Shown: positions 8,401 to 16,539 of the stretch, one piece after another | How the letters are laid out: each line of letters opens with the position of its first letter | Numbering within the stretch: position 1 is the stretch's first letter | Origin: Sphingomonas anseongensis | Lineage (GTDB): Bacteria > Pseudomonadota > Alphaproteobacteria > Sphingomonadales > Sphingomonadaceae | DNA length: 64,000 nucleotides | Assembly (NCBI RefSeq): GCF_023516495.1 | Contig: NZ_JAMGBC010000001.1 | Span: 310,001-374,000 of the forward strand | Direction of reading: 5' to 3' | Program-made: the position numbers and the translations under genes | The notes under the pieces: generated by a model | Told to the model about the DNA's origin: nothing | What the model saw: only the letters and a program-made list of their open reading frames with translations | The model's database searches: none

Positions 8401-9238
8401 ACCTTCGGAAGTAAGCGAGCTTCGATTGAAGCGTCGAATTTCGGCGAGCGGGATTATACAGCATACGGGCCACGATGCTGCGCAACAAACCGGCGCTTTG
8501 CATCCGCAGGCGCATTAGGGCGCTGCTGTATGCAAACGCACTTTCCAGGTCGATCTCGGGCCGGATTTCGGCGTAGCCTTCGATAAAAGCCGCCTGAGCT
8601 TTGCAAACGCGCCGGGGGGTCGCGAGAAGGATGGCGGGAGAGTTCAACTCCCCCTCCAGGAACGCCAGCATTTGACCGAGATCGATGGCTGGGTCGCCGT
8701 AAACCAAATGTCCGCCGACAGTCGTTTCTACGTTGGCGCACGGGTCCAGCACCACGGTTGCTCCGGTCGCCGAGGCAATCCCCACGTTCATCTGGCCAAA
8801 ATCCCCGTGCAGGGGCACTGGGATCGCATCCGTGCGGGACCGTAAGCCGTAACGGCGAGCCTCATCCTGAAGCTTGGAATCGAGGGGGTGCAGTGTCCAG
8901 TGGCGGGGAACTTCGGTAGCGTGAATGGCGCCTAGCGCGCGACCTGCGTCTCTCATTATCGAGAGAAAAGCGGGCTTCGTCGGCTTGCGAAGGAGATGGC
9001 GAATGTACAGCTCCTGGAGCGGCACGAAACCTGGAATGAATTCGAGACTCACCAATTGCCTGCCGTCTCGCAGGATGACCGCCCCTCGTGGTGCCTGAAA
9101 GCCGTTGGATTTCGCGACCGCGTTCAACCAATTGTATTTCTCGACAGCTTCGGTTGCGCAGGGGTCGCACTTTACAAACCAGTGCGGATCAGCGGTTGCC
9201 ATTTCGTCCGTTGCGGCGCTCCGCGATCTGCTACTCAT
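8387..9238 (-). CDS. Aminoglycoside-phosphotransferase-fold kinase
   Basis: The 283-residue protein has the APH catalytic loop H-G-D-F-G-Q-M-N (residues 144-151), a metal-binding-type V-L-D-P (163-166) and G-D-P-A-I-D-L (181-187). A short N-lobe has a candidate ATP-binding lysine in F-V-K-C-D (residue 23) and Glu30 or Glu33, but no glycine-rich loop is visible before it, because an in-frame TGA lies just upstream of the start. It could phosphorylate a sugar or other small molecule in polysaccharide synthesis; resistance is not implied. It overlaps the following methyltransferase gene. Confidence 0.7.
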   Translation of the reverse strand: MSSRSRSAATDEMATADPHWFVKCDPCATEAVEKYNWLNAVAKSNGFQAPRGAVILRDGRQLVSLEFIPGFVPLQELYIRHLLRKPTKPAFLSIMRDAGRALGAIHATEVPRHWTLHPLDSKLQDEARRYGLRSRTDAIPVPLHGDFGQMNVGIASATGATVVLDPCANVETTVGGHLVYGDPAIDLGQMLAFLEGELNSPAILLATPRRVCKAQAAFIEGYAEIRPEIDLESAFAYSSALMRLRMQSAGLLRSIVARMLYNPARRNSTLQSKLAYFRRYASV

Positions 9239-9395
9239 CCTGTCCCTTCACGTGCGGAGGTTTGTAGGGCCGCTTAGCTGTTTTTCGGCTATCAGCCTCT
9301 GGACGGACGCTCTCTTCGGCTGGCATATCGCACCGAAATCGGCAAGTCTATCGCGCGCCTGATCGCCGGTTGGGGCATTTTCGGAGGAGTTGCAG

Positions 9396-10616
9396 TTGGA
9401 ACCTCTACTGCTCGCCCTAGGGATCACGCTGCTTCCAATCTACTCCTTCAAGTCCGGTACTGTCCAATACGCGCACATCGTGCTTGCCCTGTTCATATTG
9501 ATCAGATTTTCACATCAGCAGACAAAGTTCACGCGGCCAGAAATCTTTCTGATTTTTCTTACAATCCTATCGTTGATTGTCGAAGGATTTGCGACTGCAA
9601 CCGGGGCATCGATAAGTTCGCTTCTCGAGCCTGCGTATCTCGCTTTCAATACATTGGTCGTCATCTCGTTAAGTCGAGTACCGCTGCAGGACAGAGCTTT
9701 CCGGTGGGCAGTCATCGGCGGCCTGGCAGCGAGCACGTTCATCGCGGCGGTGTCGGTTTGGTACTTCGGCGCCAGCTTCACTCTTGTGCAGTCGGGATTC
9801 GAGAGATCCACCGGCCTCTTCAATAACCCGAACCAGCAAGGCTATTTCGCGATTTGCGTGGCCTCCATGGCCGGGCTGCTTTATCTTCGTGATGCGCTGT
9901 CGAGGAACCTTTGCCTCTTGCTGTGGGCGTTGGCATCGGCGCTGGTCATGTTGTCGGTGTCGAGAGCATCTTCGGGCGCGCTCCTGGTGCTGCTTGCATT
10001 CGGCTTCGCATCGACGCTCGACAAGCGCCGGCTTTCGCCAATGGTGATGATCGGCGCGCTCACGCTCGTAGCCGCCGTCTGGATGGCGTATAGCGCCGGT
10101 CTTCTGGACAAGCTCCAGTTCGTCGAACGCCTAAAGGACACGGGCGGGAACCGGTACGACAACCTGTTGGCTCGCGGCTATACGATCCCGTTCCACGACC
10201 CGCTGTCGCTCCTGTTTGGTGTCGGTACTGAACGAGCCCGCATCGGTACGATGTTCTATCGGATCGAGGTGCACAGCACCTGGTGGTCGTTCATGGGAAA
10301 ATACGGTCTTATCGGCTTCCTGCTGTACATGGGCACGTGGGTGATCTGGACGCGCTTGATCCTCAAGGAGCGCGGACTTCTGGGCTTCATGATCGTCATC
10401 GTGCCGTCGATCGTGACGGGACTGACGGGCAACTATTCCCGATTCACGCCTCTGTATCTCCTGATTGGGCTGTCGTTGAACAGGTCGCTGATTCCTTCTC
10501 GTCCGCGACCGGAGGGCGTGCCTAGGCGGCCTATAGATTTACTCGCGGGAGCGCCTCCCAGGCCTGCCGGCGCCATGATGGGTCCCGGCCGAAGCCCGCC
10601 GCGGCCAGCTCCCTAG
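9396..10616 (+). CDS. O-antigen ligase/polymerase-like (Wzy/WaaL superfamily) membrane protein
   Basis: About 406 residues with 10-12 hydrophobic helices and a larger loop near residues 235-300 containing conserved-looking arginines and histidines, as in the Wzy_C/O-antigen ligase family. This family polymerises repeat units or joins glycan to lipid in the periplasm. I place the start at TTG 9396 because GGAGGA at 9383-9388 is seven bases upstream; a TTG at 9390 would be too close. No ATG is near. With the flippase and tyrosine autokinase it completes a Wzx/Wzy-type system. The last 35 residues are proline/arginine rich and probably cytoplasmic. Confidence 0.75.
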   Translation: MEPLLLALGITLLPIYSFKSGTVQYAHIVLALFILIRFSHQQTKFTRPEIFLIFLTILSLIVEGFATATGASISSLLEPAYLAFNTLVVISLSRVPLQDRAFRWAVIGGLAASTFIAAVSVWYFGASFTLVQSGFERSTGLFNNPNQQGYFAICVASMAGLLYLRDALSRNLCLLLWALASALVMLSVSRASSGALLVLLAFGFASTLDKRRLSPMVMIGALTLVAAVWMAYSAGLLDKLQFVERLKDTGGNRYDNLLARGYTIPFHDPLSLLFGVGTERARIGTMFYRIEVHSTWWSFMGKYGLIGFLLYMGTWVIWTRLILKERGLLGFMIVIVPSIVTGLTGNYSRFTPLYLLIGLSLNRSLIPSRPRPEGVPRRPIDLLAGAPPRPAGAMMGPGRSPPRPAP

Positions 10617-10633
10617 ATTTAGCGGGGCGCGGC

Positions 10634-11002
10634 ATGAACTTTGGGCTGGGGGGGTGGATAGAGGAATCAGCCGCAGGCTGGGAACACTGGAAGCACGGTG
10701 TGGAGGCCCTCTTTTGGTATCAGGCCGACAGCCTCCATGTCGTCTGCGGCGTGCTTCTGATCATTTTCTTCGCGCTGGTGACTGGGAAAAGCTTGGCGAG
10801 CTTCATTCCATGGACGCTTCTGGTTCTGGCATCGAGCGTCAATGAGGGCATCGATATCTGGTTCACGCACCATGTCGCGGAGTCGGTCAAGGACACGGTG
10901 CTGACCATCCTTCCGCCCTCGGTCCTTCTCGTCACGGCACGCTGGTTTCCGTCGCTTTATACCCGCGATATTCCGACGTCCGGCGTAAGCTCGATCGACT
11001 GA
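10634..11002 (+). CDS. Small polytopic membrane protein, unknown function
   Basis: This 122-residue protein has three likely membrane helices (about 33-51, 58-72 and 85-103) and ends with the pattern L-P-x3-L-L-x3-R-x-F-P-x-L. The 123-residue protein at 19997 has a similar size, layout and C-terminal pattern, so the two may be distant paralogues. It follows the polymerase gene by 17 bp in the same direction and is probably co-transcribed. I do not recognise the family; a VanZ-like or accessory role in glycan assembly is only a guess. Confidence 0.6.
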   Translation: MNFGLGGWIEESAAGWEHWKHGVEALFWYQADSLHVVCGVLLIIFFALVTGKSLASFIPWTLLVLASSVNEGIDIWFTHHVAESVKDTVLTILPPSVLLVTARWFPSLYTRDIPTSGVSSID

Positions 11003-11020
11003 ACGGTCGCGTCCACGACC

Positions 11021-11875
11021 TTAGGATGAAGTCGCGTCCGACCGTCGCTTTCCGCAAGCAATCCAATATGGCTCGGAGGTCCGGAAATGAATGTCCTCAA
11101 GGCCGGCGTCGGCCATCATTTGGCGGATTTCCTCGCGCGAGAAGCGATGTTCGAGGCTGGTCCCAAAGCGGTCAAGAGCGTCGGTCCGCATCGTGTAGAA
11201 GCTCATGTGACGGTAACTGCTGAGTGGCATGTTCGAAGGGTTCTTGCCCATCGATTCAACGACGAGCGAGGCGCGTGCGAGCGGCCAGTAGACAATTCCG
11301 GCGAGTATCGACGTCACAACTTTGCGAGGACCGAAGGGCAACCGGCAAATGACCCGCCTAATGCCATCGCTGACGCTCCACAGGGCGCGAAACCATCCAG
11401 GCCGGTTGCTGACGTCATAATAGATGTAGACGAGGAACGGAGCGCCGGGCTTCAGCTTGCGGACGCAATCCTTCATCGCGCGCGCAGTGTCCGGGACGTG
11501 GTGAAGGACACCTAGCGAATAGCCGAAATCCTGGCTGTCGTCGGGGAGAGGAATCTCCGAGACGGATGCAAGGTAAAAATCGACATTGCCGGCCTTCGCC
11601 AGCCGCCTCCGAGCAACTTCGAGGGCCTCGTTCGCCGGGTCAATGCAGTGGAGTTGGCCCACTCGCGGAGCTACGCCAGCTGCCCAGCGTCCGGAACCGC
11701 AGCCCAAGTCGAAGCCTTCCGCGTTCGCGGGCAATTCGCTGAACGGAAAGATCGAGAAGTAACTTTCGAACGCGCGTTGATATTCCTCGCCGCGGAAGCG
11801 TGTTTGATCGTAGGCGGCCCATTCTTTGCCGAAGCCGGCGACCGTTACCTCGTCAATATTGTCCGAAGCATTCAC
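11021..11875 (-). CDS. Class I SAM-dependent methyltransferase
   Basis: The 284-residue protein has motif I F-D-L-G-C-G-S-G-R-W at residues 55-64, motif II with an acidic ribose-binding residue (C-I-D-P-A), and the Methyltransf_11 segment S-L-G-V-L-H-H-V-P-D followed by L-K-P-G. A longer insertion of about 70 residues after that is hydrophobic and may contact a membrane or lipid-linked substrate. It is convergent with the small membrane-protein gene and divergent from asnB with 160 bp between. Acceptor unknown. Confidence 0.8.
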   Translation of the reverse strand: MNASDNIDEVTVAGFGKEWAAYDQTRFRGEEYQRAFESYFSIFPFSELPANAEGFDLGCGSGRWAAGVAPRVGQLHCIDPANEALEVARRRLAKAGNVDFYLASVSEIPLPDDSQDFGYSLGVLHHVPDTARAMKDCVRKLKPGAPFLVYIYYDVSNRPGWFRALWSVSDGIRRVICRLPFGPRKVVTSILAGIVYWPLARASLVVESMGKNPSNMPLSSYRHMSFYTMRTDALDRFGTSLEHRFSREEIRQMMADAGLEDIHFRTSEPYWIACGKRRSDATSS

Positions 11876-12035
11876 CTAATCACCTTACACAGCCTTGCCG
11901 TAGCTTGCCTTCCATAAACGCCAAATCGGGCCGAACCACCAACAAAAGGCAAATCGGTGCGCCTGGTCTGAACGGCTCCGGCCCTTGGCGGGCCAATTCG
12001 TTTCCGGAATGCGCGCAATCGTGGCAAACTAAGGC

Positions 12036-14036
12036 ATGTGCGGAATTTCCGGATTTGTGGGCGGGGACTGGTCTAGCACCGCCGCGGTTCGCGATACGGT
12101 CTCGCGTATGGGCCGGAGCCTCGACCACCGCGGGCCCGACCGCACCGACGGCTGGATCGATGCCGATAACCTGGTCGCATTTTCGCATAACCGGCTGAGC
12201 ATCCTCGACCTGTCGCCCGCCGGCGACCAGCCAATGACATCGGCGAGCGGACGGTTCGTCATCGTCTACAATGGCGAGATCTACAATCACTCCACGATCC
12301 GCGACGAGCTCGCAGCAGCGAGCCTCGCGGTCAACTGGCGAGGCCATTCGGATACGGAGACCCTGCTCGCGGCGATCGAAGCATGGGGCGTTCGCGGCGC
12401 CGTCGAGCGCTGCACTGGAATGTTCGCCTTTGCCTTGTGGGACCGAAGCGAACGGACGCTGACTCTCGTCCGCGACCGATTGGGCGAAAAGCCGCTCTAT
12501 TACGGCCGGCAGGGCGGTGCAGACTCTCCCTTCCTTTTCGGGTCCGAGGTCAAGGCACTGGCCCAGCACCCGCAGTTCGAAGCCGACATCGATCGGCGCT
12601 CGCTGACTTTGCTTCTCCGCTACAACAATGTGCCGGCCCCGTTCTCGATCTATCGCGGGATTCACAAGCTGCTTCCCGGAACGATCCTGACGCTTCGATC
12701 TTCGGGCGCGGAGCCGGAAATCGAGCATTATTGGTCGGCTGCTGAGGTCGCTCAATCCGGAGTTCGAAACCGGCTGGAGCTTGGAGAAGAGGAAGCGATC
12801 GACCAGCTCGAACGTCTCCTCGAGACAAGCATCGGACAGCAAATGATCGCCGACGTTCCGCTCGGCGCATTTCTATCGGGCGGTGTAGATTCCTCCGCCG
12901 TGGTCGCGCTCATGCAGAAGCTGTCTTCGCGGCCCGTGCGGACGTTCAGCATCGGCTTCGTCGAGAAGGACTATAACGAGGCTGATCACGCGAAAGCGAT
13001 CGCCGGCCATCTGGGCACCGACCACACCGAGCTGTACGTTGCACCGGCCCAAGCGCGGGACGTGATCCCGTCGCTACCGAAGATTTATGACGAGCCGTTC
13101 GCGGATTCGTCGCAAATCCCGACTCATCTGGTCTCGATGCTCGCCCATCAGCAGGTGAAGGTCGCGCTTTCGGGAGACGGCGGCGACGAGATTTTCGGCG
13201 GCTACAATCGCTATCTCTACACCGGCCAGCTGTGGGGGAAGATTGCCGCGTTGCCGAAGCCGCTGCGTTCCGTTGCCGCCAGGGCGATCACCTCCATTCC
13301 AGCGTCTGCATGGACGAGCTTCGGGAACCGGGCCGGCGGATTCCTGCCAAGGATTGCCCGGGCCCGGGTGCTGGGTGAGAAGCTTCACAAGGGCGCATCG
13401 TTGCTCTCGAGCAATTCGGTGTCCGATCTTTATACGGCGATGGTATCGCAATGGCGCGACCCGGCGTCGGTCGTGATCGGCGGGACAGAGCCGGCGACTG
13501 CCGCGACGGACGGCAGCGACACTCTGGCCGGCCTGAGCGACGTCGAACGGATGATGGCACTCGACCTGGCCGGCTATCTGCCCGACGACATCCTTGTGAA
13601 GGTGGACCGGGCGGCAATGGCAGTTTCGCTGGAAACGCGCGTTCCGTTCCTCGATCACAATGTCGTCGAATTCGCCTGGCGGCTTCCGGTCGACTTCCGG
13701 ATCCGCAACGGCGAAACCAAGTGGATTCTCCGGCAGCTTCTCTATCGCCACGTTCCGAGGCAATTGATCGAACGCCCGAAAATGGGCTTCGGTATTCCGA
13801 TCGGGGCATGGCTTCGCGGACCGCTCAGGGACTGGGCGGAGGCGCTTCTCGACGAGCGAAGGTTGAGGGAGGAGGGTTATTTCCACCCTGAACCGATCCG
13901 CCGCCTGTGGAAAGCGCATCTGGACGGAGGCGTTGACGAGCAGCATCGCCTTTGGATCATTCTGATGTTCCAGCAATGGCTCGAACATGCGCAGCAGCGC
14001 ACTCGGCTCGATGTGCCCCTCGCCGCGGCGAGCTAG
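12036..14036 (+). CDS. asnB: Asparagine synthase (glutamine-hydrolysing) family amidotransferase
   Basis: The 666-residue protein starts M-C-G-I, giving the catalytic Cys2 of class II glutaminases, with N-G-E-I-Y-N in the glutamine site. The synthetase domain has the PP-loop S-G-G-V-D-S-S at about 285-291. Such proteins make asparagine or, in polysaccharide clusters, amidate sugar carboxyl groups (as known for WbpS-type enzymes). Because it is embedded among glycan genes, amidation of a uronic acid is a reasonable inference, but ordinary asparagine synthesis cannot be excluded. Its TAG stop overlaps the stop of the convergent sugar-transferase gene in the palindrome CTAG. Confidence 0.88.
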   Translation: MCGISGFVGGDWSSTAAVRDTVSRMGRSLDHRGPDRTDGWIDADNLVAFSHNRLSILDLSPAGDQPMTSASGRFVIVYNGEIYNHSTIRDELAAASLAVNWRGHSDTETLLAAIEAWGVRGAVERCTGMFAFALWDRSERTLTLVRDRLGEKPLYYGRQGGADSPFLFGSEVKALAQHPQFEADIDRRSLTLLLRYNNVPAPFSIYRGIHKLLPGTILTLRSSGAEPEIEHYWSAAEVAQSGVRNRLELGEEEAIDQLERLLETSIGQQMIADVPLGAFLSGGVDSSAVVALMQKLSSRPVRTFSIGFVEKDYNEADHAKAIAGHLGTDHTELYVAPAQARDVIPSLPKIYDEPFADSSQIPTHLVSMLAHQQVKVALSGDGGDEIFGGYNRYLYTGQLWGKIAALPKPLRSVAARAITSIPASAWTSFGNRAGGFLPRIARARVLGEKLHKGASLLSSNSVSDLYTAMVSQWRDPASVVIGGTEPATAATDGSDTLAGLSDVERMMALDLAGYLPDDILVKVDRAAMAVSLETRVPFLDHNVVEFAWRLPVDFRIRNGETKWILRQLLYRHVPRQLIERPKMGFGIPIGAWLRGPLRDWAEALLDERRLREEGYFHPEPIRRLWKAHLDGGVDEQHRLWIILMFQQWLEHAQQRTRLDVPLAAAS

Positions 14037-14656
14037 AGCGGTCGCCTTCCCGATGCTTTGTCAGGCGGCTCGCTGCCCATGAACTCGGGCATGGTTGCCG
14101 ATCCTTCAAACGAAATCCCTTCACTTCGAAGGACCGAGCGCGCCGTCAGCCACAGGATCTTCAAGTCCAGCAGCAGCGACCTGTTGTTCACGTACCAGAC
14201 GTCGAGCCGGAATTTTTCATCCCAGTCGACCGCATTGCGGCCGTTGACCTGCGCCCAGCCGGTCAGGCCGGGGCGGACCTCGTGGCGCCGCATTTGCTCG
14301 GGTGTGTAGCGCGGAAGATATTGCATCATCAGCGGGCGTGGGCCGACGAGGCTCATCTCGCCGCGAAGCACGTTCCAGAATTCCGGAAGCTCGTCGAGGC
14401 TGGAGCGCCGTAGCCACGAGCCGAACGGGGTGAGGCGCTCCTCGTCGGGAAGCGCCTTTCCATTGGTATCTGACGCGTCGCGCATGGTCCTGAACTTCAC
14501 CAGCGTGAACGGCTTGCCGTGAAGACCGGGGCGCTGCTGCCGGAAGAAGACCGGGCTTCCAAGTTTTGTTCGGATCAATAGCGCAAGCACCGCGATCAAC
14601 GGCGACAGGAGGACAAGGGCTGCAAGTGCGGCGGTGAAGTCGATCAGACGCTTCAT
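14033..14656 (-). CDS. Undecaprenyl-phosphate sugar phosphotransferase, PglC-like
   Basis: This 207-residue enzyme has a single N-terminal membrane segment (about 8-27), then K-F-R-T-M-R-D (54-60), L-D-E-L-P-E-F-W-N-V-L-R-G-E-M-S-L-V-G-P-R-P (about 87-108) and P-G-L-T-G-W-A-Q-V-N-G-R-N. This is the small bacterial-sugar-transferase form, as in PglC, which attaches a sugar phosphate to undecaprenyl phosphate at the inner membrane and so starts the glycan. Location next to PglA-, PglD-, PglF- and PglE-like genes suggests UDP-diacetylbacillosamine or a related sugar as donor. Its start overlaps the end of the upstream glycosyltransferase by 4 bp. Confidence 0.88.
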   Translation of the reverse strand: MKRLIDFTAALAALVLLSPLIAVLALLIRTKLGSPVFFRQQRPGLHGKPFTLVKFRTMRDASDTNGKALPDEERLTPFGSWLRRSSLDELPEFWNVLRGEMSLVGPRPLMMQYLPRYTPEQMRRHEVRPGLTGWAQVNGRNAVDWDEKFRLDVWYVNNRSLLLDLKILWLTARSVLRSEGISFEGSATMPEFMGSEPPDKASGRRPL

Positions 14657-15804
14657 GCCACCTCCTTCCTGGCATCCGACAGACCCATCAGTTGAAGCAG
14701 CTTGGCGTTCACCTCAACGACGTCATATTTTTCCTCGGCGTAGCGGCGCGCCCGCGTGCCCATGGTTGCGGCGAGCGCGGGCTCGTCGACGAAGCGTTCC
14801 ATCGCATCGTGAAGCGAGTTGGCGTCGCGTGCTTTCACCAAGAATCCGGTCTCGCCATCGCGAACCGTTTCTCGGCACCCTGGGACGTCCGTAGTGATGA
14901 TGGCGCGGCCCATTGCCATGGCTTCAAGAACGGACCGTGGCGTTCCTTCGCGGTACGACGGCAACACGTACACTGAGCATTCGGCGATTGCAGGACGGAC
15001 GTCGGCAAGATGTCCCTTGAAGTCGATGCCGCAGCGGATCAGCTCGTCGAGCTCTTCCTTGGGCAGCGAATCCGGCGACGGGTCGCGAAAGCCGACCAGG
15101 CTGATTTCGACTTTGGGATGCTCCGCCTTCAAGCGCTTTGCGGCCTCGGCGAACTCGCGAATGCCTTTGTCCTTTAAAAGCCGGGCGATCATCAGAAAGG
15201 CCGGCTTTTCGGGAAGCGGAGCCGGTGCGAAGTGGCGGAGGTCTATGCCCGAGCCGTTGACGATATGGGTTTCGCGGTTCCGAGAGACGAGCCGGAGGTC
15301 GCGGAAAAGCTTTTCGTCGTCGCGGTTCTGGAAAATCACCACGTCCGAGCGGGTCAGGGCTATTCGATACAGGAGCGAAGCGACTGCGCGGCTGATGATC
15401 CGCTTGGGTTCGAGACCTCCAGTGAAGGCATAGCCGGCGCCGGTAATCAGTGACACGACGCGAACGCCCTCCGCCCGGCCGGCGATGGCAGACAGGATCA
15501 CCGGCTTGATCGTATAACCCAGGACGACGTCCGGACTTTTCTCCCGGATGAGCGCCCGAACGGCAGCGAGCGACTTTACCAGCCCGCGAGGACTTAGGCT
15601 CGCATTGCTGAGCGGCACGTCGACGGGTTGCGCGCCCATCGAACGCAATTTCTCCGAAGTCGCCGCATCCATGTTCGGGGCCGCGGCCGTGACGGTGTGA
15701 CCTGCCTTGATCATTGCAGCGATCAAGGGACCGCGAAAGGTCACTAGGGACGGCGCAAACGACCCCAGGACCAATATGTGTTTGGTTCTCATCGGCTGCC
15801 GCAC
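14653..15804 (-). CDS. GT4 family glycosyltransferase, PglA-like
   Basis: The 383-residue protein shows the GT-B fold: an N-terminal Rossmann half and a C-terminal donor half with E-G-T-P-R-S-V-L-E-A-M-A-M-G (about 304-317), the family's E-x7-E donor motif. It resembles the PglA/WecF-like transferases that add the second sugar to an undecaprenyl-linked bacillosamine, consistent with the PglC-like neighbour downstream (4-bp overlap). The GTG at 15804 is the longest start; an ATG at 15792 loses four residues. It is divergent from the PglD-like gene with only 44 bp between. Confidence 0.85.
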   Translation of the reverse strand: MRQPMRTKHILVLGSFAPSLVTFRGPLIAAMIKAGHTVTAAAPNMDAATSEKLRSMGAQPVDVPLSNASLSPRGLVKSLAAVRALIREKSPDVVLGYTIKPVILSAIAGRAEGVRVVSLITGAGYAFTGGLEPKRIISRAVASLLYRIALTRSDVVIFQNRDDEKLFRDLRLVSRNRETHIVNGSGIDLRHFAPAPLPEKPAFLMIARLLKDKGIREFAEAAKRLKAEHPKVEISLVGFRDPSPDSLPKEELDELIRCGIDFKGHLADVRPAIAECSVYVLPSYREGTPRSVLEAMAMGRAIITTDVPGCRETVRDGETGFLVKARDANSLHDAMERFVDEPALAATMGTRARRYAEEKYDVVEVNAKLLQLMGLSDARKEVA

Positions 15805-15848
15805 CCGTGGCTTTGCGGCGGTCCTGGGATGGCGTATAGATTTTCACG

Positions 15849-16463
15849 GTGTTCGTGATCTTTGGAACCGGTGGCTTCGGCCGTGAGCTCGTGCGGCCCG
15901 CGCAGGAGATGCTGAGCGTCACCGGAGGCGAGCTGGTGTTCGCGTCGGACGCACCCGAAGGGCCCGTCCTCGGCATTCCCGTGATTTCGGCCGACGAGAT
16001 CTCCGACGAAGACACGGTGGTGATCGCGGTCGGAAGTTCGGCAACGCGAAAGAGCATTGCCTCGCGACTGAAGGGAAAACCGGGTTTCCTGCGCGCTCGT
16101 ACAGCTCTCATCGGCCCCGGCGTCGATATCGCCCCCGGAGCAGTTTTCTGCGATTACACGATGGTCACCGCATCGGCGAAGATCGGGGCGCATTTTCAGT
16201 GCAACATTTATTCCTACGTCGCCCATGACTCCATTGTCGGCGACTTTGTCACCTTCGCGCCAATGGTATGTTGCAACGGCAATGTTCACATCGGAGACGG
16301 CGCGTATGTCGGCACCGGTGCGGTCTTGCGGCAAGGCACGTCGGAGAAGCCCCTCGTCATCGGGGAAAATGCCGTAATTGGAATGGGCGCGGTCGTGACC
16401 AAGGACGTGGCCCCAGGGACGACCGTGGTCGGTAACCCAGCCAAGCTCTTCGAGCGCGCCTGA
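15849..16463 (+). CDS. Sugar O/N-acetyltransferase with left-handed beta-helix, PglD/NeuD family
   Basis: The 204-residue protein has a short nucleotide-binding N-domain (F-G-T-G-G-F-G-R-E-L) followed by hexapeptide repeats from about residue 90 to 195 (I-G-D-G-A-Y-V-G-T-G-A-V-L, then V-V-T-K-D-V-A-P-G-T-T-V-V-G-N-P-A-K), the standard ending of this family. PglD enzymes acetylate the 4-amino group of UDP-2,4-diamino sugars. The sequence from H-D-S-I-V-G-D-F contributes the usual catalytic His candidate. Starts with GTG. It is convergent with the PglF-like gene. Confidence 0.85.
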   Translation: MFVIFGTGGFGRELVRPAQEMLSVTGGELVFASDAPEGPVLGIPVISADEISDEDTVVIAVGSSATRKSIASRLKGKPGFLRARTALIGPGVDIAPGAVFCDYTMVTASAKIGAHFQCNIYSYVAHDSIVGDFVTFAPMVCCNGNVHIGDGAYVGTGAVLRQGTSEKPLVIGENAVIGMGAVVTKDVAPGTTVVGNPAKLFERA

Positions 16464-16472
16464 AGCGGATAA

Positions 16473-16491
16473 GGGCGTCATTCTGATGCCC
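16473..16491 (+). terminator. Hairpin between convergent pglD- and pglF-like genes
   Basis: GGGCGTCA-TTC-TGATGCCC can form an 8-bp stem with one G-U pair and a 3-base loop, just after the PglD-like stop. No T-tract follows on either strand, so it is only a weak terminator candidate. Confidence 0.3.
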
Positions 16492-16539
16492 GCGCGTCAG
16501 CTTTCACGTCCAGGCCCATGCGGCAACTGTGAAACCCGG

